From positions 6,572,001-6,636,000 of the forward strand of contig CP099652.1 in assembly GCA_024123955.1 (NCBI GenBank): 64,000 nt of DNA, read 5' to 3'. The position numbers and the translations under genes are program-made. The notes beneath the pieces are model-generated. The model had not been told where the DNA came from. It saw only the letters and a program-made list of their open reading frames with translations, and made no database searches. This DNA comes from Oxalobacteraceae bacterium OTU3CINTB1 (lineage in GTDB: Bacteria; Pseudomonadota; Gammaproteobacteria; Burkholderiales; Burkholderiaceae_D). Positions 17,927-25,738 of this stretch are shown here, piece by piece. Position 1 is the stretch's first letter. Each line of letters starts with the position of its first letter.

Positions 17927-17977
17927 AAAAAGGCGTCCGCGCAACCAAGGTGTTCTAAACCAGGTCGGGCGGACGCC
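17927..17977 (-). terminator. Leader terminator (attenuator) of the narK-nirBD-nasA operon
   Basis: On the minus strand a perfect 9-bp stem (GGCGTCCGC at 17969-17977 pairing with GCGGACGCC at 17932-17940) is followed at once by TTTTTG and another T-run. It ends about 24 nt before the narK ATG, so it would stop transcription before any gene unless prevented. With the two ANTAR hairpins just upstream it forms a complete attenuator. Confidence 0.88.
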
Positions 17978-17985
17978 GTTGTCCT

Positions 17986-18041
17986 GCCGGTCCGTCTTTG
18001 GACCAGCTGTGTGTATTTGGGAGGGATCGCCATTGATCCCC
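17986..18041 (-). promoter_or_regulatory. ANTAR-target tandem hairpins in the narK leader
   Basis: Two minus-strand hairpins with six-base loops. P1 has stem GGGATC (18035-18040) and GATCCC (18023-18028) around loop AATGGC. P2 has stem GCTGGTCC (18000-18007) and GGACCGGC (17986-17993) around loop AAAGAC. Both loops have A at position 1 and G at position 4, the defining feature of RNAs bound by ANTAR proteins such as NasR and NasT. P2 ends 8 nt before the leader terminator. Binding by the NasT encoded at 22261-22890 should allow read-through. Confidence 0.9.
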
Positions 18042-18053
18042 TGCTCCTTCTAA

Positions 18054-18069
18054 TGCAAGAGGCGTGCCA
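18054..18069 (-). promoter_or_regulatory. Sigma-54 promoter of the narK operon
   Basis: The minus strand reads TGGCACG, four bases, then TTGCA. This is an exact match to the RpoN consensus with correct -24 GG to -12 GC spacing. The predicted start point, near 18044, lies only a few bases before the first ANTAR hairpin. Nitrogen control by NtrC is therefore likely, as for the Klebsiella nasF operon. Confidence 0.88.
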
Positions 18070-18141
18070 ATGGTCGGAAGAGGGGTGCTACAGAGGGAGA
18101 ATGCGGTTTTGAGGTTTCAGTAAAGAAATAACAAGCTTATC

Positions 18142-18252
18142 GTGGTGCGATGTTGCGGTGCATGGCGCACGCTGACGGTGCGCGATGGCGGTGCGCGATG
18201 GCGGTGCGTTGTCTTGCTCCCATCCCAAGCGGGGTCAGCATCCAAGCGGGGG
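18142..18252 (-). promoter_or_regulatory. Putative enhancer: five GGTGC/GCACC half-sites upstream of the narK sigma-54 promoter
   Basis: GGTGC occurs on the plus strand at 18144, 18157, 18177, 18190 and 18203, with spacings of 13, 20, 13 and 13. The array is roughly 75-150 bases upstream of the sigma-54 promoter, where NtrC-type activators usually bind. The sites are direct repeats, not the classical inverted NtrC pair, so the binding protein is uncertain. Next to it a 15-16 base unit (CCAAGCGGGGTCAGC) is repeated at 18225 and 18242. The second unit contains the stop codon of the upstream gene. Nothing else was seen in the 349-base gap 17904-18252 beyond the listed sites. Confidence 0.5.
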
Positions 18253-18915
18253 TCAGCCGGCGGCGGACAGCGCGGCGGCGACCATTTCGTCGATTTCGCC
18301 GCTGATGCTGGACAGGACGCCCGCCACCACCGAGAACTCCTTGCCGGCCGCGCCGGCGCGCGCGGCGACGATGCGGGCGTTGAAGGCCACCATCCGCGCC
18401 TGGCGGTTGATCGTCTCTATATCAGTGATCACGCCACGCAGCTGCTTGCGCACCAGCCGCGCGTTTTGCTTGGCCTGCTCCTCGTAGATGCCGGTGATCT
18501 GGTTCAGGATTCCCAACGTTGGCGTCGTGATGCGCACCAGCTCCGCCAGCAATTCGGCCGCCTGCCCCGAACCGCGCGCGATCGCGTTCAGCGTGCGCTC
18601 GCCCAAGTCGGCGAAGGCGACGATCTGGCGGTCACCGTCCATCTTGCCGTAGTAGGCTTCGCGCAGCTCCGGGCAGAACACGCCCGGCAGACCGTCCGCC
18701 TCGCTCAAAAGCGATTTATGGGCGCCACGGAATAGCGCCAGCGCCTCCTGCGCCGTCGCCGCTGCGTCCTCCTGCCCCTGCGACGCCAGTAGCGCGTACA
18801 GCACGATGCGCTGCGACGTGAAGCGGCGCCGCCCCGACAGGTTGATCAAGGCGCTGAATACCTCCCCGGTCAAGGCCTTGCCGGCCGGGGCCAGGGCGCC
18901 CGTGGACATGTCCAT
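18253..18915 (-). CDS. Soluble PilJ/MCP-tip hybrid protein in the nitrate operon, candidate nitrate sensor
   Basis: A 220-residue protein without signal peptide or membrane segment. Residues 24-40 (INLSGRRRFTSQRIVLY) match the start of PilJ-type sensor domains, which resemble the nitrate-binding P-box of NarX. Residues 163-210 match the hairpin tip of chemoreceptors (RMVAFNARIVAARAGAAGKE) but the rest of a signalling domain is absent. Its ATG overlaps the nrtD stop (TAATG), so it is the last gene of nrtA-nrtB-nrtD. Co-transcription with nitrate uptake and the lack of a NasS gene suggest a role in nitrate sensing, perhaps with NasT. That role is inference. Other options are a chemotaxis adaptor or an uncharacterised Nrt accessory protein. 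Confidence 0.7.
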   Translation of the reverse strand: MDMSTGALAPAGKALTGEVFSALINLSGRRRFTSQRIVLYALLASQGQEDAAATAQEALALFRGAHKSLLSEADGLPGVFCPELREAYYGKMDGDRQIVAFADLGERTLNAIARGSGQAAELLAELVRITTPTLGILNQITGIYEEQAKQNARLVRKQLRGVITDIETINRQARMVAFNARIVAARAGAAGKEFSVVAGVLSSISGEIDEMVAAALSAAG

Positions 18916-19721
18916 TACGCCGCTTCCTTCGCGGGATGCGCCTGTTTCCGGTACAAGAACTCCAGCACCGCCGTGCGGTACTCGGTGTAGCGCGCGTCCT
19001 GCGCCAGCGCCACGCGGTCGCGCGGACGCTCCAGCTGCACGTCGACGATCTCGCCGATGGTGGCGGCCGGGCCGTTGGTCATCATGACAATCCGGTCCGA
19101 CAGCAGCACCGCCTCGTCGACATCGTGCGTGACCATCACCACGGTGGACTTGGTGGCCGCGACGATCTTGAGCAGCTCGTCCTGCAGGTGGGCGCGGGTC
19201 AGCGCGTCGAGGGCGCCGAACGGTTCGTCCATCAGCAGCACTTTCGGCTCCATCGCCAGCGCCCGGGCAATGCCGACGCGCTGCTTCATGCCGCCCGAGA
19301 TCTCGTGCGGACGCTTGGTCTCGGCGGCCGTCAGGCCCACCAGCGCCAGCGCCTGCATGGTGCGCTCGCGCAGCTGCGCCTTCGATTCGGTCTTGCCGAA
19401 CACCCGTTCGACGCCAAGATGGATGTTTTCATAACAGGTCAGCCATGGCAGCAGGGAGTGGTTCTGGAACACCACCGAGCGCTCCGGCGACGGCCCGGCG
19501 ATTTCGCGGTTGGCGCACAGCAGCACGCCGTCGGTCGGCTTGAGCAGCCCGGCGATCAGGTTGAGCAGGGTCGATTTGCCGCAGCCCGAGTGCCCGATCA
19601 GGGTGATGAATTCCCCCTTGCGCACCGTCAGATCGATTTCACGCAGCGCGTGGAATACACCTTTTTTAGTGTGGAAGACCATCTCCACGCCTTCGACATC
19701 GATGAATTTTGGATCGTCCAT
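18915..19721 (-). CDS. nrtD: Nitrate ABC transporter ATPase NrtD-type
   Basis: ABC ATPase of 268 residues for nitrate uptake. Walker A is [12 protein letters not shown], the signature [15 protein letters not shown], Walker [13 protein letters not shown] and the H-loop [11 protein letters not shown]. There is no C-terminal binding-protein domain, so it resembles NrtD, not NrtC. The ATG at 19721 (MDDPKFIDV) lies 11 nt after nrtB. The longer open frame upstream overlaps the permease gene and is not coding. The stop shares a base with the start of the PilJ-like gene. Confidence 0.9.
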   Translation of the reverse strand: MDDPKFIDVEGVEMVFHTKKGVFHALREIDLTVRKGEFITLIGHSGCGKSTLLNLIAGLLKPTDGVLLCANREIAGPSPERSVVFQNHSLLPWLTCYENIHLGVERVFGKTESKAQLRERTMQALALVGLTAAETKRPHEISGGMKQRVGIARALAMEPKVLLMDEPFGALDALTRAHLQDELLKIVAATKSTVVMVTHDVDEAVLLSDRIVMMTNGPAATIGEIVDVQLERPRDRVALAQDARYTEYRTAVLEFLYRKQAHPAKEAA

Positions 19722-19732
19722 GACTGTGCTCC

Positions 19733-20629
19733 TTAGTTGGATACTTGTTCGTAGGTGAAGGCACGGGCCAGCGCCATCAGCGCCTGCTCCAGCAGCAGAC
19801 CGACGAAACCGATCGCCACGATCGCGATGATGATGTGCGGGACATTCAGGTTGTTCCACTCGTCCCAGACCCAGAAACCGATGCCCACGCCGCCGGTCAG
19901 CATTTCCGCCGCGACGATGACCAGCCACGCGGTGCCGATCGACAGGCGCACGCCGGTCAGGATGTACGGCAGCGCCGATGGCAGCAGGATCTTGGTGAGC
20001 ACCTTCCACTCCGACAGATTGAGCACGCGCGCCACGTTCATGTAATCCTGCGGTACGCGCTGCACGCCGACGGCGGTGTTGATGATCATCGGCCAGATCG
20101 AGCAGATGAAGATCGACCAGATCGCGGCCGGATTGGCCGACTGGAACACCAGCAGGCCGATAGGCAGCCAGGCCAGCGGCGACACCGGCTTGAGCAAACT
20201 GATTATGGGGCTGAACATATTGCCGATGAACTGCACGCGGCCGATCAGAAAGCCCAGCGGGATGCCCACCAGCGCGGCCAGGCCGAAGCCTATCGCCACC
20301 CGCTGCAGGGATGCCAGCAGGTTCCAGCCGATGCCCTGGTCGTTCATGCTGTTGCGGTAAAACGGATCGGAGAACAGCTTGATCGCCTCCTGCAACGTCA
20401 CCAGCGGTGTCGGGAAGGAGGTGTTTTTCACGGTGATGATCTGCCACACCAGCACCAGCAGCGCGGCGCCCAGCAACGGAGCGACGATCTTCATGGCGGT
20501 GGCGGAGACCTGCTTGCGTACCCGCGCCGTCGAATTGGCGGCGAGCGGGCGGCGTGGACGGCGGGCCGGTTTGGCGTCGAGTGCCGCCGCTACCGGGGCG
20601 GCGCTATCGGGTTTGAGCATGGCGTTCAT
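19733..20629 (-). CDS. nrtB: Nitrate ABC transporter permease NrtB-type
   Basis: Inner-membrane permease of 298 residues. A basic N-terminal region ([20 protein letters not shown]) precedes the first helix ([17 protein letters not shown]). The permease loop ([24 protein letters not shown]) contacts the ATPase. It has the nitrate/taurine-type fold of NrtB and SsuC. An AGAGGAA ribosome binding site lies upstream of the ATG at 20629. A second ATG nine bases inside is possible. It is 39 nt behind nrtA. Confidence 0.9.
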   Translation of the reverse strand: MNAMLKPDSAAPVAAALDAKPARRPRRPLAANSTARVRKQVSATAMKIVAPLLGAALLVLVWQIITVKNTSFPTPLVTLQEAIKLFSDPFYRNSMNDQGIGWNLLASLQRVAIGFGLAALVGIPLGFLIGRVQFIGNMFSPIISLLKPVSPLAWLPIGLLVFQSANPAAIWSIFICSIWPMIINTAVGVQRVPQDYMNVARVLNLSEWKVLTKILLPSALPYILTGVRLSIGTAWLVIVAAEMLTGGVGIGFWVWDEWNNLNVPHIIIAIVAIGFVGLLLEQALMALARAFTYEQVSN

Positions 20630-20668
20630 GGCGTTCCTCTATCTGGCGATATCTGGCTAGGGAAGAAA

Positions 20669-21964
20669 TCAGGCTTTGATCTTGAACGAGGCGGCGAACG
20701 CTTTCGGGTCTTTGCCGTCCCACACCGAACCGTCCATCAGTTTCGAGGAACGCAGCGGGCTTTTTGGAATCGGCGTCTTGGTCATCGTCGCCGCGTCCTT
20801 GTACAAATCGATCTGGTTGACCGAGGTGGCCACGGCCAGGTAGTTCGGATCGTCCTTCAGCAGGCCCCAGCGGCGGTGCTGCGTCATGAACCACATGCCG
20901 TCCGACAGGAACGGGAAGTTCACCAGGCCGTCGTTATAGAACTTCATGTGATTCTGGTCGTCCCAGGTCTTGCCCAGGCCATTCTGGTAGCGGCCCATGA
21001 TGCGCTGGTCGATCGCATCCTTGCTGGTGTTGACGTAGGATTTGTCGGCGATGACCTCGGCCATCTTGTTCTTGTTGGCCAGCGAGGCGTCGATCCACTT
21101 GCTCGCCTCCAGGATGGCGGCCATCATCGCGCGGCAGGTGTTCGGGTTCTTCTTGGCGAATTCCAGCGTCGAGCCGAGCACCTTCTCCGGGTGGTCCTTC
21201 CAGATGTCCTGGGTGGTGGTGGCGGTGATGCCGATACCGTCCATGATGGCGCGGTGGCCCCATGGCTCGCCCACGCAGAAGCCGTCCATGTTACCGACCC
21301 GCATATTGGCTACCATCTGCGGCGGCGGCACGGTGATGACCTTGGCGTCCTTCATCGGGTTGATGCCGTTGGCGGCCAGCCAGTAGTACAGCCACATGGC
21401 GTGGGTACCGGTCGGGAAGGTCTGGGCGAAAGTGTACTCGCGCTTTTCGGAGTTCATCAGCTTCGCCAGCGAGGCGCCATCGACGGCGCCCTTGTCGGCC
21501 AGCTTCTTCGACAGCGTGATCGCCTGGCCGTTGTTATTGAGGCCCATGAGCACCGCCATGTCCTTCTTCTGGCCGCCGATGCCCATCTGAACCCCATACA
21601 GCAGGCCATACAGCACATGGGCCGCATCGAGGTCGCCGTTGGCCAGCTTGTCGCGCACACCGGCCCACGAGGCCTCTTTACTGAGCACGAATTTGACGCC
21701 GTACTTCTTGTCGAAGCCAAGCACCGAGGCCATGACCACCGACGCGCAATCGGTCAGTGGAATGAAGCCGATCTTGATTTCTTCCTTCTCCGGTTTGTCC
21801 GAACCTGCCGCCCACACGCCACCCGTCGATAAACCCAACATACTTCCTCCGGCTACTAAACCCGCACCATGAATCACTTTTTGAATTGCCGCTCTGCGCG
21901 ACACATTAACGTCGCTGGCGGCTGGTGGCAAGGCGGAATCTGCTGGTAGCTTCTTATCGTTCAT
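20669..21964 (-). CDS. nrtA: Nitrate-binding protein NrtA with twin-arginine signal
   Basis: Nitrate ABC transporter substrate-binding protein of 431 residues. The N-terminus has a twin-arginine export signal (VSRRAAIQKVIHGAGLV) with cleavage likely after the following alanine-rich stretch. The mature part shows NrtA/CmpA features such as IKIGFIPLTDCASVVMA, FPTGTHAMWLYYWLAA and FCVGEPWGHRAI. The start at 21964 (MNDKKLP) was chosen because the longer frame would translate the leader terminator. The export signal argues against it being the cytoplasmic sensor NasS, a relative of NrtA. It is the first gene of the nrt operon. Confidence 0.92.
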   Translation of the reverse strand: MNDKKLPADSALPPAASDVNVSRRAAIQKVIHGAGLVAGGSMLGLSTGGVWAAGSDKPEKEEIKIGFIPLTDCASVVMASVLGFDKKYGVKFVLSKEASWAGVRDKLANGDLDAAHVLYGLLYGVQMGIGGQKKDMAVLMGLNNNGQAITLSKKLADKGAVDGASLAKLMNSEKREYTFAQTFPTGTHAMWLYYWLAANGINPMKDAKVITVPPPQMVANMRVGNMDGFCVGEPWGHRAIMDGIGITATTTQDIWKDHPEKVLGSTLEFAKKNPNTCRAMMAAILEASKWIDASLANKNKMAEVIADKSYVNTSKDAIDQRIMGRYQNGLGKTWDDQNHMKFYNDGLVNFPFLSDGMWFMTQHRRWGLLKDDPNYLAVATSVNQIDLYKDAATMTKTPIPKSPLRSSKLMDGSVWDGKDPKAFAASFKIKA

Positions 21965-21999
21965 GACTATCCCTCTGTAGACAGTAAAACCGTTCGGAC

Positions 22000-22046
22000 A
22001 AAAAAAACGCCTACCCCGCATGAACGCATTCATGTTCGGTAGACGT
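22000..22046 (-). terminator. Leader terminator (attenuator) of the nrt operon
   Basis: On the minus strand the stem halves ACGTCTACC (22038-22046) and GGTAGGCGT (22007-22015) pair over nine positions with one G-U. They are followed by eight T. The structure ends about 36 nt before the nrtA ATG and sits behind two ANTAR hairpins, giving the same layout as the narK leader. Confidence 0.87.
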
Positions 22047-22059
22047 CGTTGTCTGGTGT

Positions 22060-22101
22060 GCCCCACCGCCGTTGGCAGGGCTCATCGGCGCATCATTGCG
22101 C
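22060..22101 (-). promoter_or_regulatory. ANTAR-target tandem hairpins in the nrtA leader
   Basis: P1 has stem GCGC/GCGC (22088-22101) around loop AATGAT. P2 has an 8-bp stem (GCCCTGCC at 22074-22081 and GGTGGGGC at 22060-22067, with two wobble pairs) around loop AACGGC. Both six-base loops carry A1 and G4, as ANTAR-protein targets do. P2 is followed by the leader terminator 13 nt later. The primary sequence differs from the narK leader except at the diagnostic loop positions, which is covariation-like support for real RNA structure. Confidence 0.88.
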
Positions 22102-22115
22102 TTGCCTACAGACTA

Positions 22116-22131
22116 TGCAATGTCCGTGCCA
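22116..22131 (-). promoter_or_regulatory. Sigma-54 promoter of the nrt operon
   Basis: The minus strand shows TGGCACG, the four bases GACA and then TTGCA, an exact RpoN consensus. The predicted start near 22105 is a few bases before ANTAR hairpin P1, the same geometry as at narK. Confidence 0.88.
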
Positions 22132-22201
22132 GCATTGTTCACAGAGGGAGGAAGAGAAAGCGTGATCGGCCCGCGCACCTCTAAATGACTGGCTCGCGGC
22201 G

Positions 22202-22224
22202 AAAAAAGCGCACCGACGGTGCGC
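22202..22224 (-). terminator. Intrinsic terminator of nasT
   Basis: Minus-strand stem GCGCACC/GGTGCGC with a three-base loop, followed by six T. It lies 37-59 nt after the nasT stop codon and isolates nasT from the sigma-54 promoter of the nrt operon. Confidence 0.85.
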
Positions 22225-22260
22225 CTCGCATCATTTTGGACGGGGGACTAAAATAAAGTA

Positions 22261-22890
22261 TTAACCTAGCAGGTCTTCGACGTCGAGGATGCGCTGGGCG
22301 ACCTCGGACAGCTTGAGGTTCTTGCTCATCGCCATACCGCGCAGCTTTTGGTAGGCCTGTTCCTCGGTGAAGCGCTGGCGCTCCATCAGCAGGCCCTTGG
22401 CGCGTTCGATGACCTTGCGCTCGGCCAGCTTGCTCTTGGTGTCGGACAGCTCTTCAAGCAGCTTCTGCTCGCGCTTGAAGCGCGCCAGCGCCACCTGCAG
22501 CACCGGTTTGATGCGTTCACCCTGCAGGCCGGCCACGATATAGGCCGACACGCCGGCCGCCATTGCCGCCTCCATGCTTTCGGTGTCCGCGCTCTCGGTG
22601 AACATGACGATGGGGCGGCGCTCGTCGCGGGTGGCGATGACGATGTGTTCGAGGACGTCGCGCGCGTCCGATTCGGCATCGACGATGATCATATCGGGCT
22701 GCAGCTGGGCGATCCGCTCGGGCAGGTACATGTCCGGCGGCAGCGAGGCGACGATGTCGTAGCCCGCCTCCAGCAGGCCGATACGCAGCACCCTGGCCCG
22801 TTCGACCTGGGCGCGCAACGACTCATCATCCTCGTCGCCGGCGTGGATGATGGCGTTGACAACCACGATGCGTAAATTCCGCATGGTCAT
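22261..22890 (-). CDS. nasT: ANTAR-domain antiterminator NasT
   Basis: A 209-residue regulator. Residues 1-135 form a receiver-like domain with a possible acceptor Asp71, but without the usual N-terminal acidic pair, so it may be a pseudo-receiver. Residues 146-207 are an RNA-binding ANTAR domain with the conserved ERAKGLLMERQRFTEEQAY segment. In other proteobacteria NasT binds leader hairpins of nitrate operons and lets polymerase pass the terminator, and is held inactive by NasS when nitrate is absent. Two matching leaders lie immediately downstream in this window. No nasS is adjacent, which leaves the signal input open. A second ATG at 22884 is also possible. Confidence 0.93.
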   Translation of the reverse strand: MTMRNLRIVVVNAIIHAGDEDDESLRAQVERARVLRIGLLEAGYDIVASLPPDMYLPERIAQLQPDMIIVDAESDARDVLEHIVIATRDERRPIVMFTESADTESMEAAMAAGVSAYIVAGLQGERIKPVLQVALARFKREQKLLEELSDTKSKLAERKVIERAKGLLMERQRFTEEQAYQKLRGMAMSKNLKLSEVAQRILDVEDLLG

Positions 22891-22961
22891 AACAATCCGA
22901 TAATTTTGATGTGCATGGGCAGATTCTAAGGCACAAAGGCCAAATTCTGCCAGCCCTCAAA

Positions 22962-23834
22962 TTAGCGTTGCATGCCCCAGCGCTTGACGGTGACGCTTTC
23001 GAGTGGTCGGAATACCACGTTTTCCACCAGCAGTCCGATGAGGATCACGGCGGCCAGTCCGGCGAACACCTTGTCGGTGTAGAGCTCATTGCGGTTCTGG
23101 AAAATGTACCATCCCAAGCCACCCTGCCCGCCGGTTGTGCCGAACACCAGCTCGGCGGCGATCAGGGTGCGCCAGGCGAACGCCCAGCCGATCTTGAGGC
23201 CCGACAGGATCGACGGCAGCGCGGCCGGCACCAGGATGTGCAGCACCAGCCGCAATCCGCTCAAGCCGTAATTGCGGCCGGCCATGCGCAGCGTCTCCGG
23301 CACGCTCTGGAAACCGGCGTACGCGCCCAGCGCCAGCGGCCACAGGACCGCATGGACGATCACGAAGATCAGGCTACCCTTGCCCAGGCCGAACCACAGC
23401 AGCGCCAATGGCAGCAGCGCGATCGCCGGCAGCGGGTTGAACATGGATGTCAGGGTCTCCAGCAGGTCGCGGCCGACGCGGGTGGACGCGGCCAGCGCCG
23501 TCAGCACGAAGGCGGCGGCGATGCCGGCCACATAGCCTTGCAGCAGGACGGCCAGCGAGATGCGCACGCGGTCGAGCAGCTCGCCGCTGGCCACACCGCT
23601 GACGAAGGCTTGCGCCGTCTGCACGAAACCCGGCAGCAGCAGATCGTTATCCTGCCAGCGGGCGACGCCCTCCCACAGCACCGCCAGCAGGATCAGGATG
23701 ACGCACTTGCGCAGCCATGCCTGTTGCCACACCTGCCGGACCAGCGGCAGCGGGATATCGACGGCCCGTGGGGCGGCCGGGTTGGTGGTGTAGACATACT
23801 CCTGGCGCACCGGCGGATCGAGGACGAGGCTCAT
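22962..23834 (-). CDS. Sulfonate/taurine-type ABC transporter permease
   Basis: Inner-membrane permease of 290 residues of the SsuC/TauC family. The first helix is [17 protein letters not shown]. The ATPase-contact loop is around [22 protein letters not shown] and the conserved [13 protein letters not shown] follows. Its ATG overlaps the ATPase stop (ATGA). It is the last gene of the tauD-like, binding protein, ATPase, permease operon. Transport of an organosulfur compound is inferred from family and from the linked dioxygenase. Confidence 0.82.
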   Translation of the reverse strand: MSLVLDPPVRQEYVYTTNPAAPRAVDIPLPLVRQVWQQAWLRKCVILILLAVLWEGVARWQDNDLLLPGFVQTAQAFVSGVASGELLDRVRISLAVLLQGYVAGIAAAFVLTALAASTRVGRDLLETLTSMFNPLPAIALLPLALLWFGLGKGSLIFVIVHAVLWPLALGAYAGFQSVPETLRMAGRNYGLSGLRLVLHILVPAALPSILSGLKIGWAFAWRTLIAAELVFGTTGGQGGLGWYIFQNRNELYTDKVFAGLAAVILIGLLVENVVFRPLESVTVKRWGMQR

Positions 23835-24688
23835 GACACGCGGCTCCTTTCATGCGGCGCGCCGGTGAAGGCGGGTGCGGTCGCCGGCTCCGCAGCGGGA
23901 TGGCCCTGCGCGGGAGCGCCGAACAGCAGTCCGTGGATGCGCTGCGTGGCCGCCTGGAAGTCGGCGCCGCCGGCGCTGTCCAGGCCAAACTGGTGGCTGT
24001 TCAATTCCGCCCTCACCTGTCCCGGATGCGGCGACAGCAGCAGGATGCGGTTACCCACCACCAGCGCCTCCTCGATCGAATGGGTGACGAACAACAGCGT
24101 GAACCGCAGCTCCTCCCACAGCCGTCCAAGCTCCTCCTGCATATTGCGGCGCGTGAGCGCGTCCAGCGCGGCAAAGGGTTCGTCCATCAGCAGGATCTCC
24201 GGCTGCATCGCCAGCGCGCGCGCGATCGCCACGCGCTGCTTCATACCGCCCGACAGCGTGTGCGGATGCGCATCCTCGAAGCCGCCCAGTCCCACCTTGG
24301 CGATCCAGTGCCTCGCGCGCTCCTCCGCGTGATGACGGTTCAGGCGCTTGGTCATCAGCAGCGGGAACATGACGTTCTCCTTCACTGTCTTCCAGGGCGG
24401 CAGCTGGTCGAACTCCTGGAACACGACGATGCGGTCCGGCCCCGGGCCGTCGATCGTCCGGCCGTCGATGCTGATGCTGCCAGCGGCGGGCTTGATGAAT
24501 CCCGCCGCAGCCTTCAGCAGCGACGACTTGCCGCAGCCCGAAGGCCCCAGCAACACAAACCGGTCGCCGCGATAGACGTTGAAGCTGACGTCGTGCGTGG
24601 CGCGCGTGGCGCCATATTCCAGGCTCACGCCATCGGCGATCAGCAGCGGCGCGATACCGGTATTGGGACGGACCACTTGGAAGGCCAT
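23831..24688 (-). CDS. Sulfonate/taurine-type ABC transporter ATPase
   Basis: ABC ATPase of 285 residues. Walker A is [11 protein letters not shown], the signature [15 protein letters not shown], Walker [13 protein letters not shown] and the H-loop [11 protein letters not shown]. Residues after about 245 form a proline- and alanine-rich tail ([17 protein letters not shown]) that is unusual for the family and probably disordered. The gene is 4 nt behind the binding-protein gene and overlaps the permease gene by 4 nt, so all three are tightly coupled. Confidence 0.84.
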   Translation of the reverse strand: MAFQVVRPNTGIAPLLIADGVSLEYGATRATHDVSFNVYRGDRFVLLGPSGCGKSSLLKAAAGFIKPAAGSISIDGRTIDGPGPDRIVVFQEFDQLPPWKTVKENVMFPLLMTKRLNRHHAEERARHWIAKVGLGGFEDAHPHTLSGGMKQRVAIARALAMQPEILLMDEPFAALDALTRRNMQEELGRLWEELRFTLLFVTHSIEEALVVGNRILLLSPHPGQVRAELNSHQFGLDSAGGADFQAATQRIHGLLFGAPAQGHPAAEPATAPAFTGAPHERSRVS

Positions 24689-24692
24689 GGTG

Positions 24693-25712
24693 TCAACCGC
24701 CTTTCGTGATGACCGGGTCGTCGAAGAAGTAATCGCGCCAGCTGGCCGGCTTCTTCTTGATCGCGCCCACGCGGTGCAGGAACTGCGCCAGGCCGAGCGT
24801 ATTTTGCGGCTCGACGCTGAAGCGCACTTCGGGGTTCTTGAAAATCTTCAGCAGCAGATCGCGATCGACCTTGCTCTTCGAGACGCGGATGTAGGCGTCG
24901 GCCGCGCCCTCCGGATTGGCGCTCGCATACTTCGCCGCCTCGGCCAGCGCGCCGGTGAAGGCGCGGTAGGTCTTCGGATTCTCGGTGCGGAATTTTTCGG
25001 TCGCGTACAGCACGGTGGCCGAACTCGGGCCGCCCAGCACATCGTAGGAGTTGAGGATGATGTGCGCGTTCGGATTGCCGGCCAGTTCCTGGTCCTGGTA
25101 CGGCGGGTTGCCGAAATGGCCGTTGATCTCCGTGCCGCCCGCGATGACGGCGGCCGCCGCATCCGGATGCGGCAAGGTCTGGGTGAATTTATCGAGCCGC
25201 GCGAATTCCTTGTCGCCCCACTGCTTGGCCGCCGCGTACTGCAGGATACGCGCCTGCACCGACACTGTCACCGCCGGCAGGCCAATACGGTCCTTCTCGG
25301 TCAGGTCGGCGATCGTCTTCACCTTGGGATTGGTGCTGACAAGGTAATACGGGAAGCTGCCCAGCGACGCCACGCCTTTGACATTCTGCCGGCCGGCGGT
25401 GCGGTCCCAGATCGTCAGCAGCGGGCCGACGCCGGCGCCGGCGATATCGACGGCGCCGGACAGCAGCGCGTCATTGACGGCGGCGCCGCCCGACAACTGC
25501 TTCCACTCGACCTTGACGTCGACGCCATGCTTCTTGCCTTCCTTCTCGATCAACTGCTGGTCCTGCGCGACGTTGAGCAGCAGGTAGACCACGCCGAACT
25601 GCTGGGCGATGCGCAGCGTGCCTTCGGCATGCGCGCTCGATGTCGCGGCAAGGCTCAGAGCTAGCGTGGATGCAATGGCGGCTGCGAGGGTGCGGGGAGT
25701 AAGTCTGGACAT
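24693..25712 (-). CDS. ABC transporter substrate-binding protein, NMT1/sulfonate type
   Basis: Periplasmic binding protein of 339 residues with a Sec signal ([21 protein letters not shown]). The mature part starts [11 protein letters not shown] and contains the [14 protein letters not shown] stretch typical of SsuA/TauA-like proteins. The start at 25712 (MSRLTPRT) was chosen. The longer frame adds an arginine-rich stretch inside the promoter-proximal gap. It lies 26 nt behind the dioxygenase gene. The ligand is unknown; taurine, alkanesulfonate or a sulfate ester are candidates. Confidence 0.83.
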   Translation of the reverse strand: MSRLTPRTLAAAIASTLALSLAATSSAHAEGTLRIAQQFGVVYLLLNVAQDQQLIEKEGKKHGVDVKVEWKQLSGGAAVNDALLSGAVDIAGAGVGPLLTIWDRTAGRQNVKGVASLGSFPYYLVSTNPKVKTIADLTEKDRIGLPAVTVSVQARILQYAAAKQWGDKEFARLDKFTQTLPHPDAAAAVIAGGTEINGHFGNPPYQDQELAGNPNAHIILNSYDVLGGPSSATVLYATEKFRTENPKTYRAFTGALAEAAKYASANPEGAADAYIRVSKSKVDRDLLLKIFKNPEVRFSVEPQNTLGLAQFLHRVGAIKKKPASWRDYFFDDPVITKGG

Positions 25713-25738
25713 CGGATTCCTTAATATATGTGGAGATA

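Noticed and set aside
17904..17948. Longer narK start at 17948
   Set aside because: It would translate the leader terminator hairpin. The ATG at 17903 gives a normal NarK N-terminus.
18170..18210. Repeated GATGGCGGTGCGC units as a CRISPR-like array
   Set aside because: Units are 13 bases with no spacers and no cas genes; more like a regulatory or slippage repeat.
20669..21964. NrtA as the cytoplasmic sensor NasS
   Set aside because: It carries a twin-arginine export signal and heads a transporter operon, so it is a periplasmic binding protein.
22208..22224. GCGCACC/GGTGCGC palindrome near nrtA as an NtrC site
   Set aside because: The spacer is three bases, not five, and six T follow on the minus strand right after nasT, so a terminator explains it better.
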